Shown here piece by piece: positions 9,334 to 20,469 of a DNA stretch of 22,500 bases (position 1 is the first letter of the stretch; each line of letters begins with the position of its first letter). The position numbers were made by a program, and so were the translations under genes. The stretch lies in NCBI GenBank assembly GCA_034096865.1, contig JAWQFJ010020441.1, forward strand, positions 10,001 through 32,500, in the 5' to 3' direction. This DNA is from Theodoxus fluviatilis. Taxonomy: Eukaryota; Mollusca; Gastropoda; Cycloneritida; Neritidae. The notes below the pieces were generated by a model. It was not told the origin of the DNA and did no database searches. It worked only from the letters and a program-made list of their open reading frames with translations.

Positions 9334-10996
9334 TCTGCGATCTTTGTCAGCAAAGGGAAATGACTCCAGCGACCGAAAACTCGCAACATATAAAATTCAG
9401 AGTTTTTGTGAATTAGTCACCTCTTGGTTTCAATTTTATGTTTAGAGCATTTTCCATTCTTCTCCTTTAGCATTCAATATATTGTTTCAAACTATAAGAT
9501 GCATACATTTTTCACGATGACTCATGCATGTTAATGAAGGCACAAACCGGAAAAAGCCGGGTCTTTTGTTTGTGAAGGATCGCAACTCATACTGCAGTTC
9601 TTAGTGCGGCCCGCTATTGATATAATGGTTGTGTGCCGATCACAGTTGGTGTTTAAAGCAGGATGATTGCTCAACGTGCGTAGTTCTCGACAAAGAGCTT
9701 TACCTTGCGTTGTATGATGGAATCTCTCCTTGCATGAATATGTAGTGACAAAACCTTTCTAGGCAAGACTGTTGGTCAAAGCAGCTGTGCACAACACTAT
9801 CCTTTTCTCGTCGTGCACAATGTCTATTAGTCATTGTTTGCAATAACTTCCCTATTCACGTATTTGGAAAAAGAAAAAGAAAAAGAGCAAATCTGCAAGA
9901 CACTTTAAAACAAAATAAATGCAACGTTGTTATGCCTCAGAACGTTAAAATGAGTTCATGTACCTCAGCAATGTTTCATTTCACACGTGTTCGTCACCAA
10001 AGTGTACCATTAGGGGCATTTCAAAGCACGCACTCATTCATGCGCACATGCAGGCATGCATTCATTGCAAAAACACATCCACACAAAGATGTGTGTAAAA
10101 CTGACAAGCTCTTTGTATGCACAGAGACAGAACAGAAAATAACTTTTCCTTTACCTGACTCCATTTACACATGTCTGGAATGAATAAACTGTACACCGTA
10201 TTGTAACACTTTAAAGGTGTATCACGGTTGCAATGGATGTCTGGTACACAAACACACTGTTTGCCTAGTATCAAGATAGTTGAGATATGAAAAAGAGAAG
10301 CCTCTTTCATGTTGTTATTAAATTACATGCAAATTGAGCGGTTCATGAGCTCACAAAAGCGAGCCGAGTTTATATGTCAGAGATAAAATTTGCTGCAATC
10401 ATCGTCTAGTTTTAATATAGATGACATCATTATATCTACGAATCAATATAAACAAAAACTTTGTTGCAGATAGTACAGTTGAGAAACAAGTTCTGCGTAA
10501 ACAATAGCATGAGCACACACTATTTTTCTGTTAATGTTGTTGTTGTCGTTTGTTTGTTTACTTGATTATTTGTTTCAAAGCTTTCCACGAGGCGATTTTT
10601 TATATCATGTGTCTGAAAAAAAAATCGCATCTGCATTTGTGTTTTTCCTCGCATGAATAAACTTCTGGATGATGAGGGACATTTTCCTCAATTTGTTGCT
10701 TTGTACAATTCAGGGTAGCTCACATCGTCGACGATATGTTTACCTCAGTGATCCGTGAATTCGGTGGGCTGTCACATTGAAATGCCAATTCATTCAACAT
10801 CACTGGGTTTTAAAAAGTTTTTTTTATAGTCATTTAGTTGGTGATTTAAGGCAGGCAACACTCACTTGTCACGTACATTCACAAGCGTGTCGCCTTAGGC
10901 ATACACTGTCGATTGAAATGGGATGTTCAATACAGCTTGGCAACACGACGCAGTAAGACTGAAAGGGAAAACTCCTTAATGACTTGCTCTGACTAG
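9334..10996. other. Intergenic DNA, nothing recognised
   Basis: AT-rich sequence without an exon, RNA gene or clear repeat family that I can support. Minor features are an (A)nG-rich stretch near 9868-9888 and TTG/TTTG runs near 10535-10560. Confidence 0.5.
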
Positions 10997-11083
10997 TCTA
11001 CCCAGGAGTTCAGCCGTTTACAAGGCCTGCACAGCGGCAACCAGGTATGAAATTCCCCAAAGTGAATGTAAAAACATTAATGA

Positions 11084-11114
<31 letters not shown>

Positions 11115-11226
11115 TACCCAGGAGTTCAGCCGTTTACAAGGCCTGCACAGCGGCAACCAGGTATGAAATTCCCCAAAGTGAATGTAAAAACATTAATGAC
11201 ATCATCATCATCATCGTCATCATCAC

Positions 11227-11312
<86 letters not shown>
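10997..11312. repeat. 116-bp direct duplication ending in (ATC)n
   Basis: The segment beginning TCTACCCAGGAGTTCAGCCG at 10997 and ending ATTAATGACATCATCATC repeats at 11113 with a period of 116 bp. In the first copy the ATC tail is about 30 bp (11083-11114). In the second it is expanded to about 110 bp (11201-11312), with single TCG and ACC variants. Short units ending in a simple-repeat tail resemble retroposon 3' ends. Poly-Asp, poly-Met and poly-Ser frames across it are artefacts. Confidence 0.88.
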
Positions 11313-12061
11313 ACGCCACGAGTAATCTTGTATTGCTTACAAAGCAATTCCCGAGATTTATCTAATGAGGATGTCGGATTTAAATTGCAGAAAAAATAAA
11401 ACTTCAGGCAAATATGCTAGAAATGGAATAATTGTGAGTCAGCTTATCTCGACGCAATCAGGAAATGAGAAACAAAAGGGAAAAACAACATACACAAAGA
11501 TATAATAAATCAACATGAATTAAAATGCACTCGACGGGAAAAGTGGAAACTAAGTACCAAGGCCCAGGTAGATAATCTGTCCTTGGTCTAGATTCCAGTG
11601 TATGGAATATATAGAAAGAGAAAGGATTCAACGAATAAGGCTTTATCGCCCTTCAGCCTCGGAGGTTACGTAAGACCCCAGACCAGCCAGATGACAAGTA
11701 GTGGTTGGAGTATGAGAACGTCATGATCAACTTCCCCAATCATTCGCCGTTTTGGAATTGCAGCTTTGCTGTAGTTCTACGTCCTGATTGGTTAGATACG
11801 AGTGCTAGTACTGAGGCGATGTAGGCATAATCGTTGCTCAGTGAAAACGTACCTAAAGGTAGATCGCTGTTCCTAAACCGACCGTATTCTTCCTTCTCCT
11901 TTTCCCCATTGACGTTTACCTTCAAGTATTTCAAAATCCTACATACTTTTGTTTGTTTGTTTGTTGTTTACTTTTGCATAAAGAGAAACGTTAACCATTT
12001 TTATTGAGGAAATAACAAATGTACACATAGAAAAGGTTAAAAAAAACTATAATGATTTATA
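11313..12061. other. Intergenic DNA, nothing recognised
   Basis: AT-rich with no supported gene. A 64-codon minus-strand frame (11740-11934) has no recognisable motif. A short TTTG run lies near 11949-11964. Confidence 0.45.
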
Positions 12062-12114
12062 TCATCGTCGTCGTCGTCGTCGTCATCATCATCGTCCTAA
12101 CCATCATCATCAAG

Positions 12115-12193
<79 letters not shown>

Positions 12194-12194
12194 G
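12062..12194. repeat. (ATC)n / (GTC)n trinucleotide repeat
   Basis: ATC repeat with a GTC block at its 5' end and a few interruptions (CTAACC, AAG). It is continuous ATC from about 12117 to 12194. Confidence 0.95.
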
Positions 12195-12235
12195 TATAAA
12201 TTTATCTTTAATGGTTTCTCTCCGAGGTTGCAGAG

Positions 12236-12325
12236 GTGTGTGTGTGTGCGCGCGCGCGCGTGTGTGTGTGTGTGCGTGTGCGTGTGCGCGCGTGCGTGTG
12301 TGTGTGTGTGTGCGTGTGTGTGTGT

Positions 12326-12365
<40 letters not shown>
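12236..12365. repeat. Compound microsatellite (TG/CG)n - TATTTG - (AG)n, copy 1
   Basis: A TG/GC alternating tract contains CGCGCGCGCG near 12248-12259. It passes through TGTATTTGAGAG into an AG tract. The same junction occurs in the tract at 12619-12796. Confidence 0.95.
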
Positions 12366-12369
<4 letters not shown>

Positions 12370-12618
12370 ATTTGATTAAACTTTATTTTTCAAGGGAAAT
12401 ACATGAATTAGGCATAACTGCCTATCTTACATCCAGCCCTTGTTAAAACAAGAAAACAAACAAACAAATCCAATCCCATCCCCCACCCCTACCCACCACC
12501 CACCCTCTATCCCACACAAAATTCACACAATAACACAGATTACAATCAATTCATGGTAACGAAATACCACGTTGAAAATAGCCACAAAGTGAATTTAGAA
12601 TAAGATGAAAGTGTCTAG

Positions 12619-13711
<1,093 letters not shown>

Positions 13712-14126
13712 CACAAAACCCACAGAAGAGAAGTAAACAAACCACACCCTACATACCTAGCAGACGAACACTATTGAACCGTAACCACTACGCCAGCAGT
13801 CGATCGATATAGTGTGATATAATGTTTCATGTAAATCTCGAATGAGTGGATAACTGTTTAGTTCTGGCTTGAATTGACTATTTCGTTTCCCTGGTTAGGC
13901 GAGGACAGAAAATTCACAAAACCCACAGAAGAGAAGTAAACAAACCACACCCTACATACCTAGCAGACGAACACGATCGAACCGTAGCCACTACGCCAGC
14001 AGACAATCGAGCTAGTGTGATATAATGTTTCATGTAAAGCTCGAATGAGTGGCAGCAGATAACTGTTTAGTTATGGCTTGAATTGACTATTTCGTTTCCC
14101 TGGTCAGGCGAGGACAGAAAATTCAC
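13712..14126. repeat. Tandem duplication, unit about 203 bp
   Basis: The first unit is 13712-13914 and the second 13915-14126. Both begin CACAAAACCCACAGAAGAG and end GGCGAGGACAGAAAATTCAC. The second carries a 6-bp CAGCAG insertion after GAGTGG and several substitutions. A related segment in reverse orientation lies in the foldback loop at 8367-8461. Confidence 0.92.
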
Positions 14127-14482
14127 GATCATAGAGTCGATGAGTGAATGATCAACTTGCCAGCATTCGGCGTGATGTAACGTGCAAGATTATGACAAGA
14201 AAATGGCTTTAAAGCACAAAACAAAGTTTCGTGACAACTAAATTCACCATTTATATTAATAACTGACCATTTTTACACCTACAGCTAGTGCTAAAACCTT
14301 ACATACAAAGCAAAAATAACATACTGCGGGGAGTGTCCCGGTCACGCATCAAAACTCAGTGCACGAGTGATCGTTTCGCTTTTCTCTTATTTGTTTATCT
14401 GCTCCGACATGGTAAGCTGGCTGTGCCAAGAAACCAACATCTAAAATAATTAGAGTTAGTTGATACATTTTTCTTTCTAAAG
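14127..14482. other. Intergenic or intronic DNA before the exon-like segment
   Basis: No gene is supported. It ends in a pyrimidine tract and TTTCTTTCTAAAG, a plausible splice acceptor for the segment that follows. AATGGCTTTAAAGCA near 14201 loosely resembles GATGGCATTAAAGCA near 13626, so the duplicated repeat may extend further in diverged form. Confidence 0.35.
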
Positions 14483-14590
14483 TCCGTGAGGAAGAAAACC
14501 CGTTACGTTGACTTTCGCAAGCCCGATGCCTGTAGATTTTACCTCAACAAAATTGAGATGATCGGCGGGCTCGATCCATACCAGCTGACG
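14483..14590 (+). pseudogene. Exon-like fragment, left half, split by a retroposon
   Basis: After a plausible acceptor (AAG at 14482) an open frame reads VRKKTRYVDF, then RKPDACRFYLNKIEMIGGLD and PYQLT, up to 14590. There the reading is broken by the insertion at 14591-15486. The frame resumes after the duplicated target at 15504. The G-x-DPY-x-L pattern is reminiscent of conserved stretches I recall from large uncharacterised invertebrate proteins, but I cannot name a family. Codon-like composition and the precise interruption argue it was once coding. There is no start codon, so it would be an internal exon. Confidence 0.4.
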
Positions 14591-14605
14591 CTCCCTGTGG
14601 GTTGG

Positions 14606-14608
<3 letters not shown>

Positions 14609-14666
<58 letters not shown>
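14609..14666. repeat. (TG)n microsatellite
   Basis: Uninterrupted TG repeat near the 5' end of the retroposon insertion. It is flanked by GGGTTGGAG and TTGACCCACC, which are loosely complementary. Confidence 0.96.
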
Positions 14667-14670
<4 letters not shown>

Positions 14671-14981
14671 ATTGACCCACCACGTCTCCCTTTGCGATTC
14701 GTACGAGGCGAATAAATAGGGACACCGTGACTTAATTTCCGTTTGCTCGATTCTAGCGATTGTCATGCTTGATGGCCTTACATAGCATATGTTGTGAATA
14801 TTCTAGATAATGCTGGCAACGTCGCAGGCGTGTTTACCAGTCAGGTCACGGCCTTGACCCGCGCGCGACCGAGTTAGGCTAATATTAGCTTGTTGTGACA
14901 CAGTAAGTCAGTCGCGTCGCAGTTAGGAATGTGGGAGTAAATGCGATAATGTGCTGGTAGTTTCTAGAAATTGTGTAAAGG

Positions 14982-14989
14982 TATATAAG
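14982..14989 (+). promoter_or_regulatory. TATA box of the solo LTR
   Basis: TATATAAG, about 190 bp inside the LTR and upstream of its AATAAA, consistent with a U3 promoter. Confidence 0.55.
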
Positions 14990-15176
14990 GAGCGAAAGCG
15001 AGTGAGAGAGGGAGAGCAGCAGATACGACAGAGTTAAAGGTGAGAGCTTTGACCCTGTACAGAGCGAGTTTCTGCTGTGTGCTAGCGAGCCTCTGCGGTA
15101 CTGTAAGCAGAGTGAAGCTGTGCGAGTGCTACGAATTGCTGTTGCTGATTTTCACCACTGTAGAGATCAGTGCGTG

Positions 15177-15182
15177 AATAAA
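15177..15182 (+). terminator. Poly(A) signal of the solo LTR
   Basis: AATAAA about 100 bp before the LTR 3' end and downstream of the TATA box, as expected for the R region. Confidence 0.55.
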
Positions 15183-15308
15183 GTTCATTGGAAACGACCA
15201 TCAGAGTCTGTCACTTCGACTTCCTAGCGCAAGCCAGGAGAACCCCCGTACATCAAGATATTGCAGAGAAGAGTGCAACACATACAAAGGCTGATATGCC
15301 GTAAAAAT

Positions 15309-15325
15309 CAATCCATCCATCCATC
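15309..15325. repeat. (ATCC)n tail of first retroposon unit
   Basis: ATCC repeats follow GCCGTAAAAATCA and directly precede the second unit, which begins GCGATTCGTAAGAGG. Confidence 0.85.
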
Positions 15326-15463
15326 GCGATTCGTAAGAGGCGAATAACTAGGTAGGCCTACATCGTGACTTGATTTGCGCTGACTCGGAACTATTCTAGT
15401 GGTTTTTGTGCTCGGTGGCCTTACGTAGCCTACAAAGGCTGATAAGCCGTAAAACTCCATCCA

Positions 15464-15490
15464 TCCACCCACCCATCCATCCATCCATCC
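15464..15490. repeat. (ATCC)n tail of second retroposon unit
   Basis: ATCC/ACCC repeats between GCCGTAAAACTCC and the right target duplicate. Part of the last repeat overlaps that duplicate. Confidence 0.9.
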
Positions 15491-15503
15491 ATACCAGCTG
15501 ACG

Positions 15504-15560
15504 AAGGACCAACTTGATCCGGAGGAACACTCCGCCAACGAGTGCCATGGCCATATTTAA
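15504..15560 (+). pseudogene. Exon-like fragment, right half
   Basis: Continues in the same frame after the right target duplicate. It reads KDQLDPEEHSANECHGHI and stops at TAA 15558-15560. No splice donor is evident before the stop, so the exon may have ended here as a terminal exon, or the copy has decayed. Together with 14483-14590 it forms one interrupted reading frame. Confidence 0.4.
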
Positions 15561-17183
15561 TTGTTGTACTCGGAACATTGGCGAACACGTCGGAAGAGTT
15601 TAAGAATTATAGGTCTTTAGAACTCTATCGATTCTTCGTAGCAGGATTCGTGGGAGAAGTCTGCTGATTCTCGCCGGGTGTTAGTCTCGAAAGGTCAGAT
15701 CTATTCTGTAAATCTTCTTTTTGCATCCTCTTCGTCTAGCTTCGGTCATCCTTTGCACAATCGGACCTAGATTGGTTTTCTCTGATGGTATAAAGTAGTA
15801 GGAGCGTTTGACTCCTCTTAATTTTATCTTTTTGTTGGTTGTTAAAACAATTTTTCACGCAACAAGAAGTCGGCATAGTTGCACGTCTCCCGTAGCACAG
15901 TTTAGCAGACAGCGCTCGCCTCCTACCAACATGGCTGAAAGCACGTGGCTTCTACAAATAACTCCAGAAGTGACGACAACGCGTCCTCGGCCATTGATGG
16001 AATGTGGAGAGGACCAAGTAGGGCTGGCAGAGTTTGCCAAACTCCATTATTCTTTCTTACATGGCAGCGTACATGTACATGACAAGTCGTGTCCATCACT
16101 GAGCTACGCATAGCTCATTGGTGTCCACCCAGTCCCCTGTCCTCCTCCGGACTCTCCACTTCTTCGAACTTTTCTAATTCAAACTCTCTCCACGCGGCAT
16201 GTTTCCCCTCTGTTTTTCTCTTGCTCCACTTCTTCATTCTCAATGGCTGAGACAGTCCCGGAACCTCAGGCCAGTCAGGGGATCCTATAACTTCCTTTCT
16301 AGATACAAACAGGTGTCAATCAGAGCTCCAGATGCTCTGAACCAGTTAGGCTAATAAAGAAACGGCAGAACCCTGAACCCTCTGATCTGGCCGTGGCTTG
16401 TCCCCCTATCTCGATACTAACTCCTCATGTGTAAACAGGTACCCTCTTGGGACAGCCACCAACTACTGGGACTTCCCCCCCAGATACGTAATGAGGAATC
16501 AAGGGTGCCTCACGTGCTGAGAAGGATTGTCGGCATTCTTTGATATTTCTAAACACATTCCTCTACATAGAATTCTAATAACAACAAATGAACTTTGCAG
16601 TAGCGATCGAACGCAAACAATGGATACTGCAAGAGAAGAATTCACTACTAGACCATGCAATCGATGACTGTATAACCGGGACGGTTAGCAAATTATTTCT
16701 CACTGCATGTGAATGAGAGAGGCTAAACGGCTGACATCCGCTGTACCCCACTACACGTACGTATATGGGTGTATGTGTGCGAATGCGTGCTAGTGTTGTG
16801 AAGCCTTTGGAATAGTCAAGGAACTCTCGAGAGAGTTCTCGGCTTCCTTTGTTCTTAACCCCTTCTTTGTCCAAGCAGGATGATTCACTTTCCCGAAACA
16901 GCAGTTTAGTAGTGAGGTGCTCGGGAAGTGTCTGAGCTAGGTGTTACGGGAATGCACAAACGAAATAACAAGGTCCCAGGGTTAATTACATGTCTTTATA
17001 GTTCATCATAAAAACATGCCCGTAACAGGGGTAGAAAAGAAAAATAAAATAAAAAGAATGTTACATTGGTATCTGGCTCAACCACAACATCCTCGATAAC
17101 CTCAATCTCATAAAATTTACATCTATTCTTCTTCTATTCCACTCCCAATGGGAAATGAAAAAGCACAGCAGCACAAGTAAGAT
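15561..17183. other. Intergenic DNA, nothing firmly recognised
   Basis: No supported gene. Bases 15898-15935 (TAGCACAGTTTAGC then GCGCTCGCCTCC) look like the A-box and anticodon-arm part of a decayed tRNA-derived SINE, but no B box is visible. A hairpin GAACTCTC-GA-GAGAGTTC lies near 16821-16838. Confidence 0.4.
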
Positions 17184-17253
17184 ATCGGTCAGCCTTCTAT
17201 TATAAACATAAAACTCGTATCGGTCAGCCTTCTATTATAAACATAAAAGCACG
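17184..17253. repeat. 35-bp tandem duplication
   Basis: ATCGGTCAGCCTTCTATTAT and the bases that follow, through ACATAAAA, occur at 17184-17218 and again at 17219-17253 with only terminal differences. Confidence 0.93.
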
Positions 17254-17331
17254 CAGGTCAGCCCTTGACAAGTAAAACTATCGACCCGTATAAAATGTTC
17301 GCACCAACCTTCCACCTCTGCCCGCTCTCTG

Positions 17332-17332
<1 letters not shown>

Positions 17333-17396
<64 letters not shown>
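17333..17396. repeat. (CT)n microsatellite
   Basis: Uninterrupted CT repeat. The following 250 bp remain strongly pyrimidine-biased (CTCTT, CTCC), as if decayed from the same repeat. Confidence 0.96.
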
Positions 17397-17399
<3 letters not shown>

Positions 17400-17970
17400 C
17401 CTCTCTGCTGTGGTTGTGGAGCTGATCTCTTATCTGCGTCTGCTTCTCTCGTCAGAGCCTCGCCCTCCTCTTCTCTCTCTCGGCGTCTTCACTCTGCGTT
17501 GCTTCGTCCTCTTCTCTCTTCTCACCCAGCAGGTGGACTGATCTCTTCTTCTCTCCTCTCCATACACAGACTGACGGCAGACTGACGGCAGACTGACGGC
17601 TGACTGATCTCTCCTCTCTCCTCCCAGTAGGCAGACTGATCGCTGTCTTCTTGCTCTCTCTAACATAGCTATCGGTTCACCACCAACTCACGATCTAACT
17701 TTTCTCACCATCGTTCTGACCCAAGAGCAAACACCGCTCACTACCTCGGGTCAGAACTCAATTTCCACTCACTCCAACCATCCATTGCAAATCCCACACA
17801 GCCGTCGGATCACCAACCAGCAAAAACCAAGTCTCTCTCAAGTAAGATACTTCCGAAACACATTTGTCCATTACACTAGGGCCATGTATCCCGTCCTTGG
17901 GTATGTAAAGGGAACCTTGTCCAGCCTTCCTCTTTCTCTTTCTCGCTCTCCTTCCCATCCATCATCAACC

Positions 17971-17971
<1 letters not shown>
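17397..17971. other. Pyrimidine-rich DNA between CT repeats
   Basis: No gene is supported. CAGACTGACGG is repeated three times at 17567-17599 with an 11-bp period, then decays into related CTGACTGATC motifs. Confidence 0.55.
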
Positions 17972-18060
<89 letters not shown>

Positions 18061-18302
18061 CTCTCTCTCTCACACACACGCACACCCATACACACGCACA
18101 CACACGCATACACACGCACGCACACACGCACACCCACACCCACGCACACACACGAACACACACGCACACACACACGCACGCACACACACACACAAGCATA
18201 CACACGCACACACACACACACATGCACACACATGCACACACACACACACACACACACGCACGCACACACACACACACTCACACAAGCACACACACACACA
18301 CA

Positions 18303-18333
<31 letters not shown>

Positions 18334-18334
18334 T
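17972..18334. repeat. (CT)n followed by (CA)n
   Basis: CT repeat from about 17972 to 18070, then CA repeat with CACG and CACC interruptions to about 18334. Read on the other strand this is (TG)n then (AG)n, the same order as the tract starting at 18655. Confidence 0.96.
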
Positions 18335-18654
18335 TTCGCCCGACCCTCGGCTAATAGTAATTGGTGTGACGGCATCAGGGCGGAAGATCTGATACAATGG
18401 ACGTCCAGGCAGCTGGCGACCTTCTGTCCTTCATCTCCCCGGGGACCCCTGTGGACATCATCATAAGAGCCGCTATCTTTCCATGCATAAAATGCTTCCG
18501 CAAACCACCATTTAATTGCTGTCTTGTATGGGTAACCTCGGCGTTGTGCATGGGACGAGATCCACTAGCAAGGAGAAGAGCGATATTTGTTAAATGCGTA
18601 ATCCTTACGAGTGTGTCCCACTCCCCCACCCCACCCCTGCGCCTGTGTATGTAC
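18335..18654. other. Unique island between simple repeats
   Basis: About 320 bp of balanced-composition unique DNA. A plus-strand frame from ATG 18397 reads [12 protein letters not shown] then [12 protein letters not shown] but shows no recognised motif and runs into repeat. Its origin is unknown. Confidence 0.5.
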
Positions 18655-18765
18655 ATGTGTGTGTGTGTGTGTGTCTGTCTGTGTGTGTGTGTCTGTGTGT
18701 GTGTGTGTATGTGTGTGTGTGTGTGTAATGTGTGTATGTGTGTGTGTGTGTCTGAGTGTGCGCGT

Positions 18766-18832
<67 letters not shown>

Positions 18833-18874
18833 GGCGGACGGACGGACGGACGGACAGACGGACGGACAGACAAG

Positions 18875-18909
<35 letters not shown>

Positions 18910-18946
18910 ACAGACAGATAGACAGACAGGCAGACAGACAGAGAGA

Positions 18947-19024
<78 letters not shown>

Positions 19025-19138
19025 CACACACACACACACGCACACAGATACACAGACAGACAGACACACAGACAAACAGACAGACACACAGACACACAGA
19101 CACACAGACAGATAGACAGACAGACAGACAGAGAGACA

Positions 19139-19180
<42 letters not shown>

Positions 19181-19377
19181 GACACTCACACACACACACA
19201 CACACATACACACACACTCAGACACACATACATACAGACAGACAGGCAGACAGACAGACAGAGACAGATAATATCACACACACGCGCGCGCGCGCGCGCA
19301 CACGCACAAACAGACAGAGAGACAGAGACAGAGACAAAGATAAACATTTAGACAGACAGACAAACAGACAGATACAC

Positions 19378-19420
<43 letters not shown>

Positions 19421-19458
19421 TAGACTGACAGACAGACAGGCAGACAGACAGACAGATT

Positions 19459-19494
<36 letters not shown>

Positions 19495-19506
19495 CACACA
19501 CACACA

Positions 19507-19547
<41 letters not shown>

Positions 19548-19576
19548 ACACACGGAGACAGACAGACAGACAGACA

Positions 19577-19619
<43 letters not shown>

Positions 19620-19656
19620 ACACACACACACAGACACACAGACATACACACATACA

Positions 19657-19701
<45 letters not shown>

Positions 19702-19797
19702 GGAGACACACAGAGAGACACACAGACATACAGACACGCGGACAGACACACAGACACGCGGACAGACACACAGACACAAAAAGACGGCGAGAGAGAC
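18655..19797. repeat. 1.1-kb compound simple-repeat tract (TG, GA, ACGG, AGGC, CAGA, CA)
   Basis: Order on the plus strand: TG/TGTC (18655-18770), GA (18771-18828), GGAC units (about 18832-18870), GGCA units (about 18873-18908), then alternating CAGA and CA blocks to 19797. There is a CGCGCGCGCG core near 19283-19299 and a GA block near 19382-19416. All frames across it (Cys-Val, Thr-His, Asp-Arg-Gln runs) are artefacts. Confidence 0.96.
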
Positions 19798-20299
19798 AGA
19801 GAAAGAGATCAGATGTGTTTATATTTGCATAAGTTAAGGGTGTTTAGTATCTACATATTAAAATGATGTGCTCTGCATGTCCCCTTTCTAACTTTCATTC
19901 AAACTTTAATAAAATGACGCCATGCACTTTAGCACTGATGTACACGAGAGTACGAAAACCTTCTCTTCCGATATAGTTTTATTAGACGAAAAGGGTTCAA
20001 AGTTTTTAGCGCTTTTTCGGAGTCTCACAACTTTGTCCGGAAAGTAACTTAATTGCTCCGAAATGCTTGGCTGCATCGTTGACGTAAATACTTCCTTCGC
20101 CGAAATGTGATCTGCACGGACGAAAAGATTTGTAGCTCTCGAATAGAGGGGGAAATTTTCGTCAAATTGGATTCATTGATCTGAGACAGGGATTCGCCGC
20201 GGTTCGCATCCTTGGAAGCTCCGCGCTTTTTGCAAATCCAATCTCTGGAGATTCCAGGTCGAAACGTGTCGTCGAGTTTTCCCGTCGTTCATTTGCTGA

Positions 20300-20375
20300 T
20301 GAGAATGGCGGCAACCGGAACTGACGTCAGCTGTTTTGACAGCGGCTAGGCAACTTGCACAGCGCCATCTACCGT
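20300..20375. promoter_or_regulatory. Promoter-like motif cluster (CRE, ETS-like, YY1-like)
   Basis: TGACGTCA at 20322-20329 is a perfect cAMP-response-element palindrome. Just upstream are AATGGCGGC, close to a YY1 site, and ACCGGAAC, an ETS-type core. The block is CpG-rich. Such clusters occur at animal housekeeping promoters, but no gene is visible on either side, so the function is unproven. Confidence 0.3.
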
Positions 20376-20469
20376 GGCCAAGAAGAGTTACGCCCTTTTC
20401 GTCTTGCGCCGTCGCCCTAGAGTCGAGAGAAACCCCAAAGAAGTGCAACAGGTCACGTGACTCCAAAAC

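Larger units (their letters stand above)
14790..15280 (+). mobile_element. Solo LTR (491 bp) with CATA target duplications
   Basis: Begins TGTTGTGAAT and ends AGTGCAACA, giving inverted TGTTG/CAACA termini. It is flanked by CATA at 14786-14789 and 15281-15284. Inside are a TATA box (TATATAAG, 14982-14989), a plausible transcript start region after it, and AATAAA at 15177-15182 near the 3' end, the U3-R-U5 order of a plus-sense LTR. No internal gag-pol, primer-binding site or second LTR is adjacent, so it is a solo LTR left by recombination. The related unit at 15421-15445 reads TTACGTAGCCTACAAAGG with no insert, matching the expected empty site. The superfamily cannot be fixed from an LTR alone. 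Confidence 0.85.
14591..15486 (+). mobile_element. 896-bp retroposon insertion with ATCC tail and 17-bp target duplication
   Basis: ATCCATACCAGCTGACG occurs at 14574-14590 and again at 15487-15503, bracketing the insert. The insert ends in (ATCC)n/(ACCC)n directly before the right duplicate. A long target duplication plus a simple-repeat 3' tail is the mark of target-primed reverse transcription, as in SINEs and LINEs. The leading ATCC may be microhomology with the tail, so the true duplication could be 13 bp. Inside are two related units (14692-15325, itself split by a solo LTR, and 15326-15486). Both contain GATTCGTA, GAGGCGAATAA, TGGCCTTAC, CAAAGGCTGAT and GCCGTAAAA followed by ATCC repeats. 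Confidence 0.8.

Noticed and set aside
11126..11399. Poly-Asp, poly-Met and poly-Ser proteins
   Set aside because: Artefacts of the ATC trinucleotide repeat read in three frames.
11044..11934. Similarity between MKFPKVNV (11044 or 11163, plus) and MKYLKVNV (11934, minus)
   Set aside because: The nucleotide match is short and patchy and does not extend. Not enough to claim a shared repeat.
15808..16113. 101-codon frame and a tRNA-like stretch around 15898-15935
   Set aside because: The frame has no recognisable features. The tRNA-like bases suggest a decayed SINE head but there is no B box or tail to confirm it.
18397..18921. 174-codon plus-strand frame starting [10 protein letters not shown]
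   Set aside because: The first 80 codons cover the unique island, but there is no known motif or splice context, and the rest is microsatellite translation.
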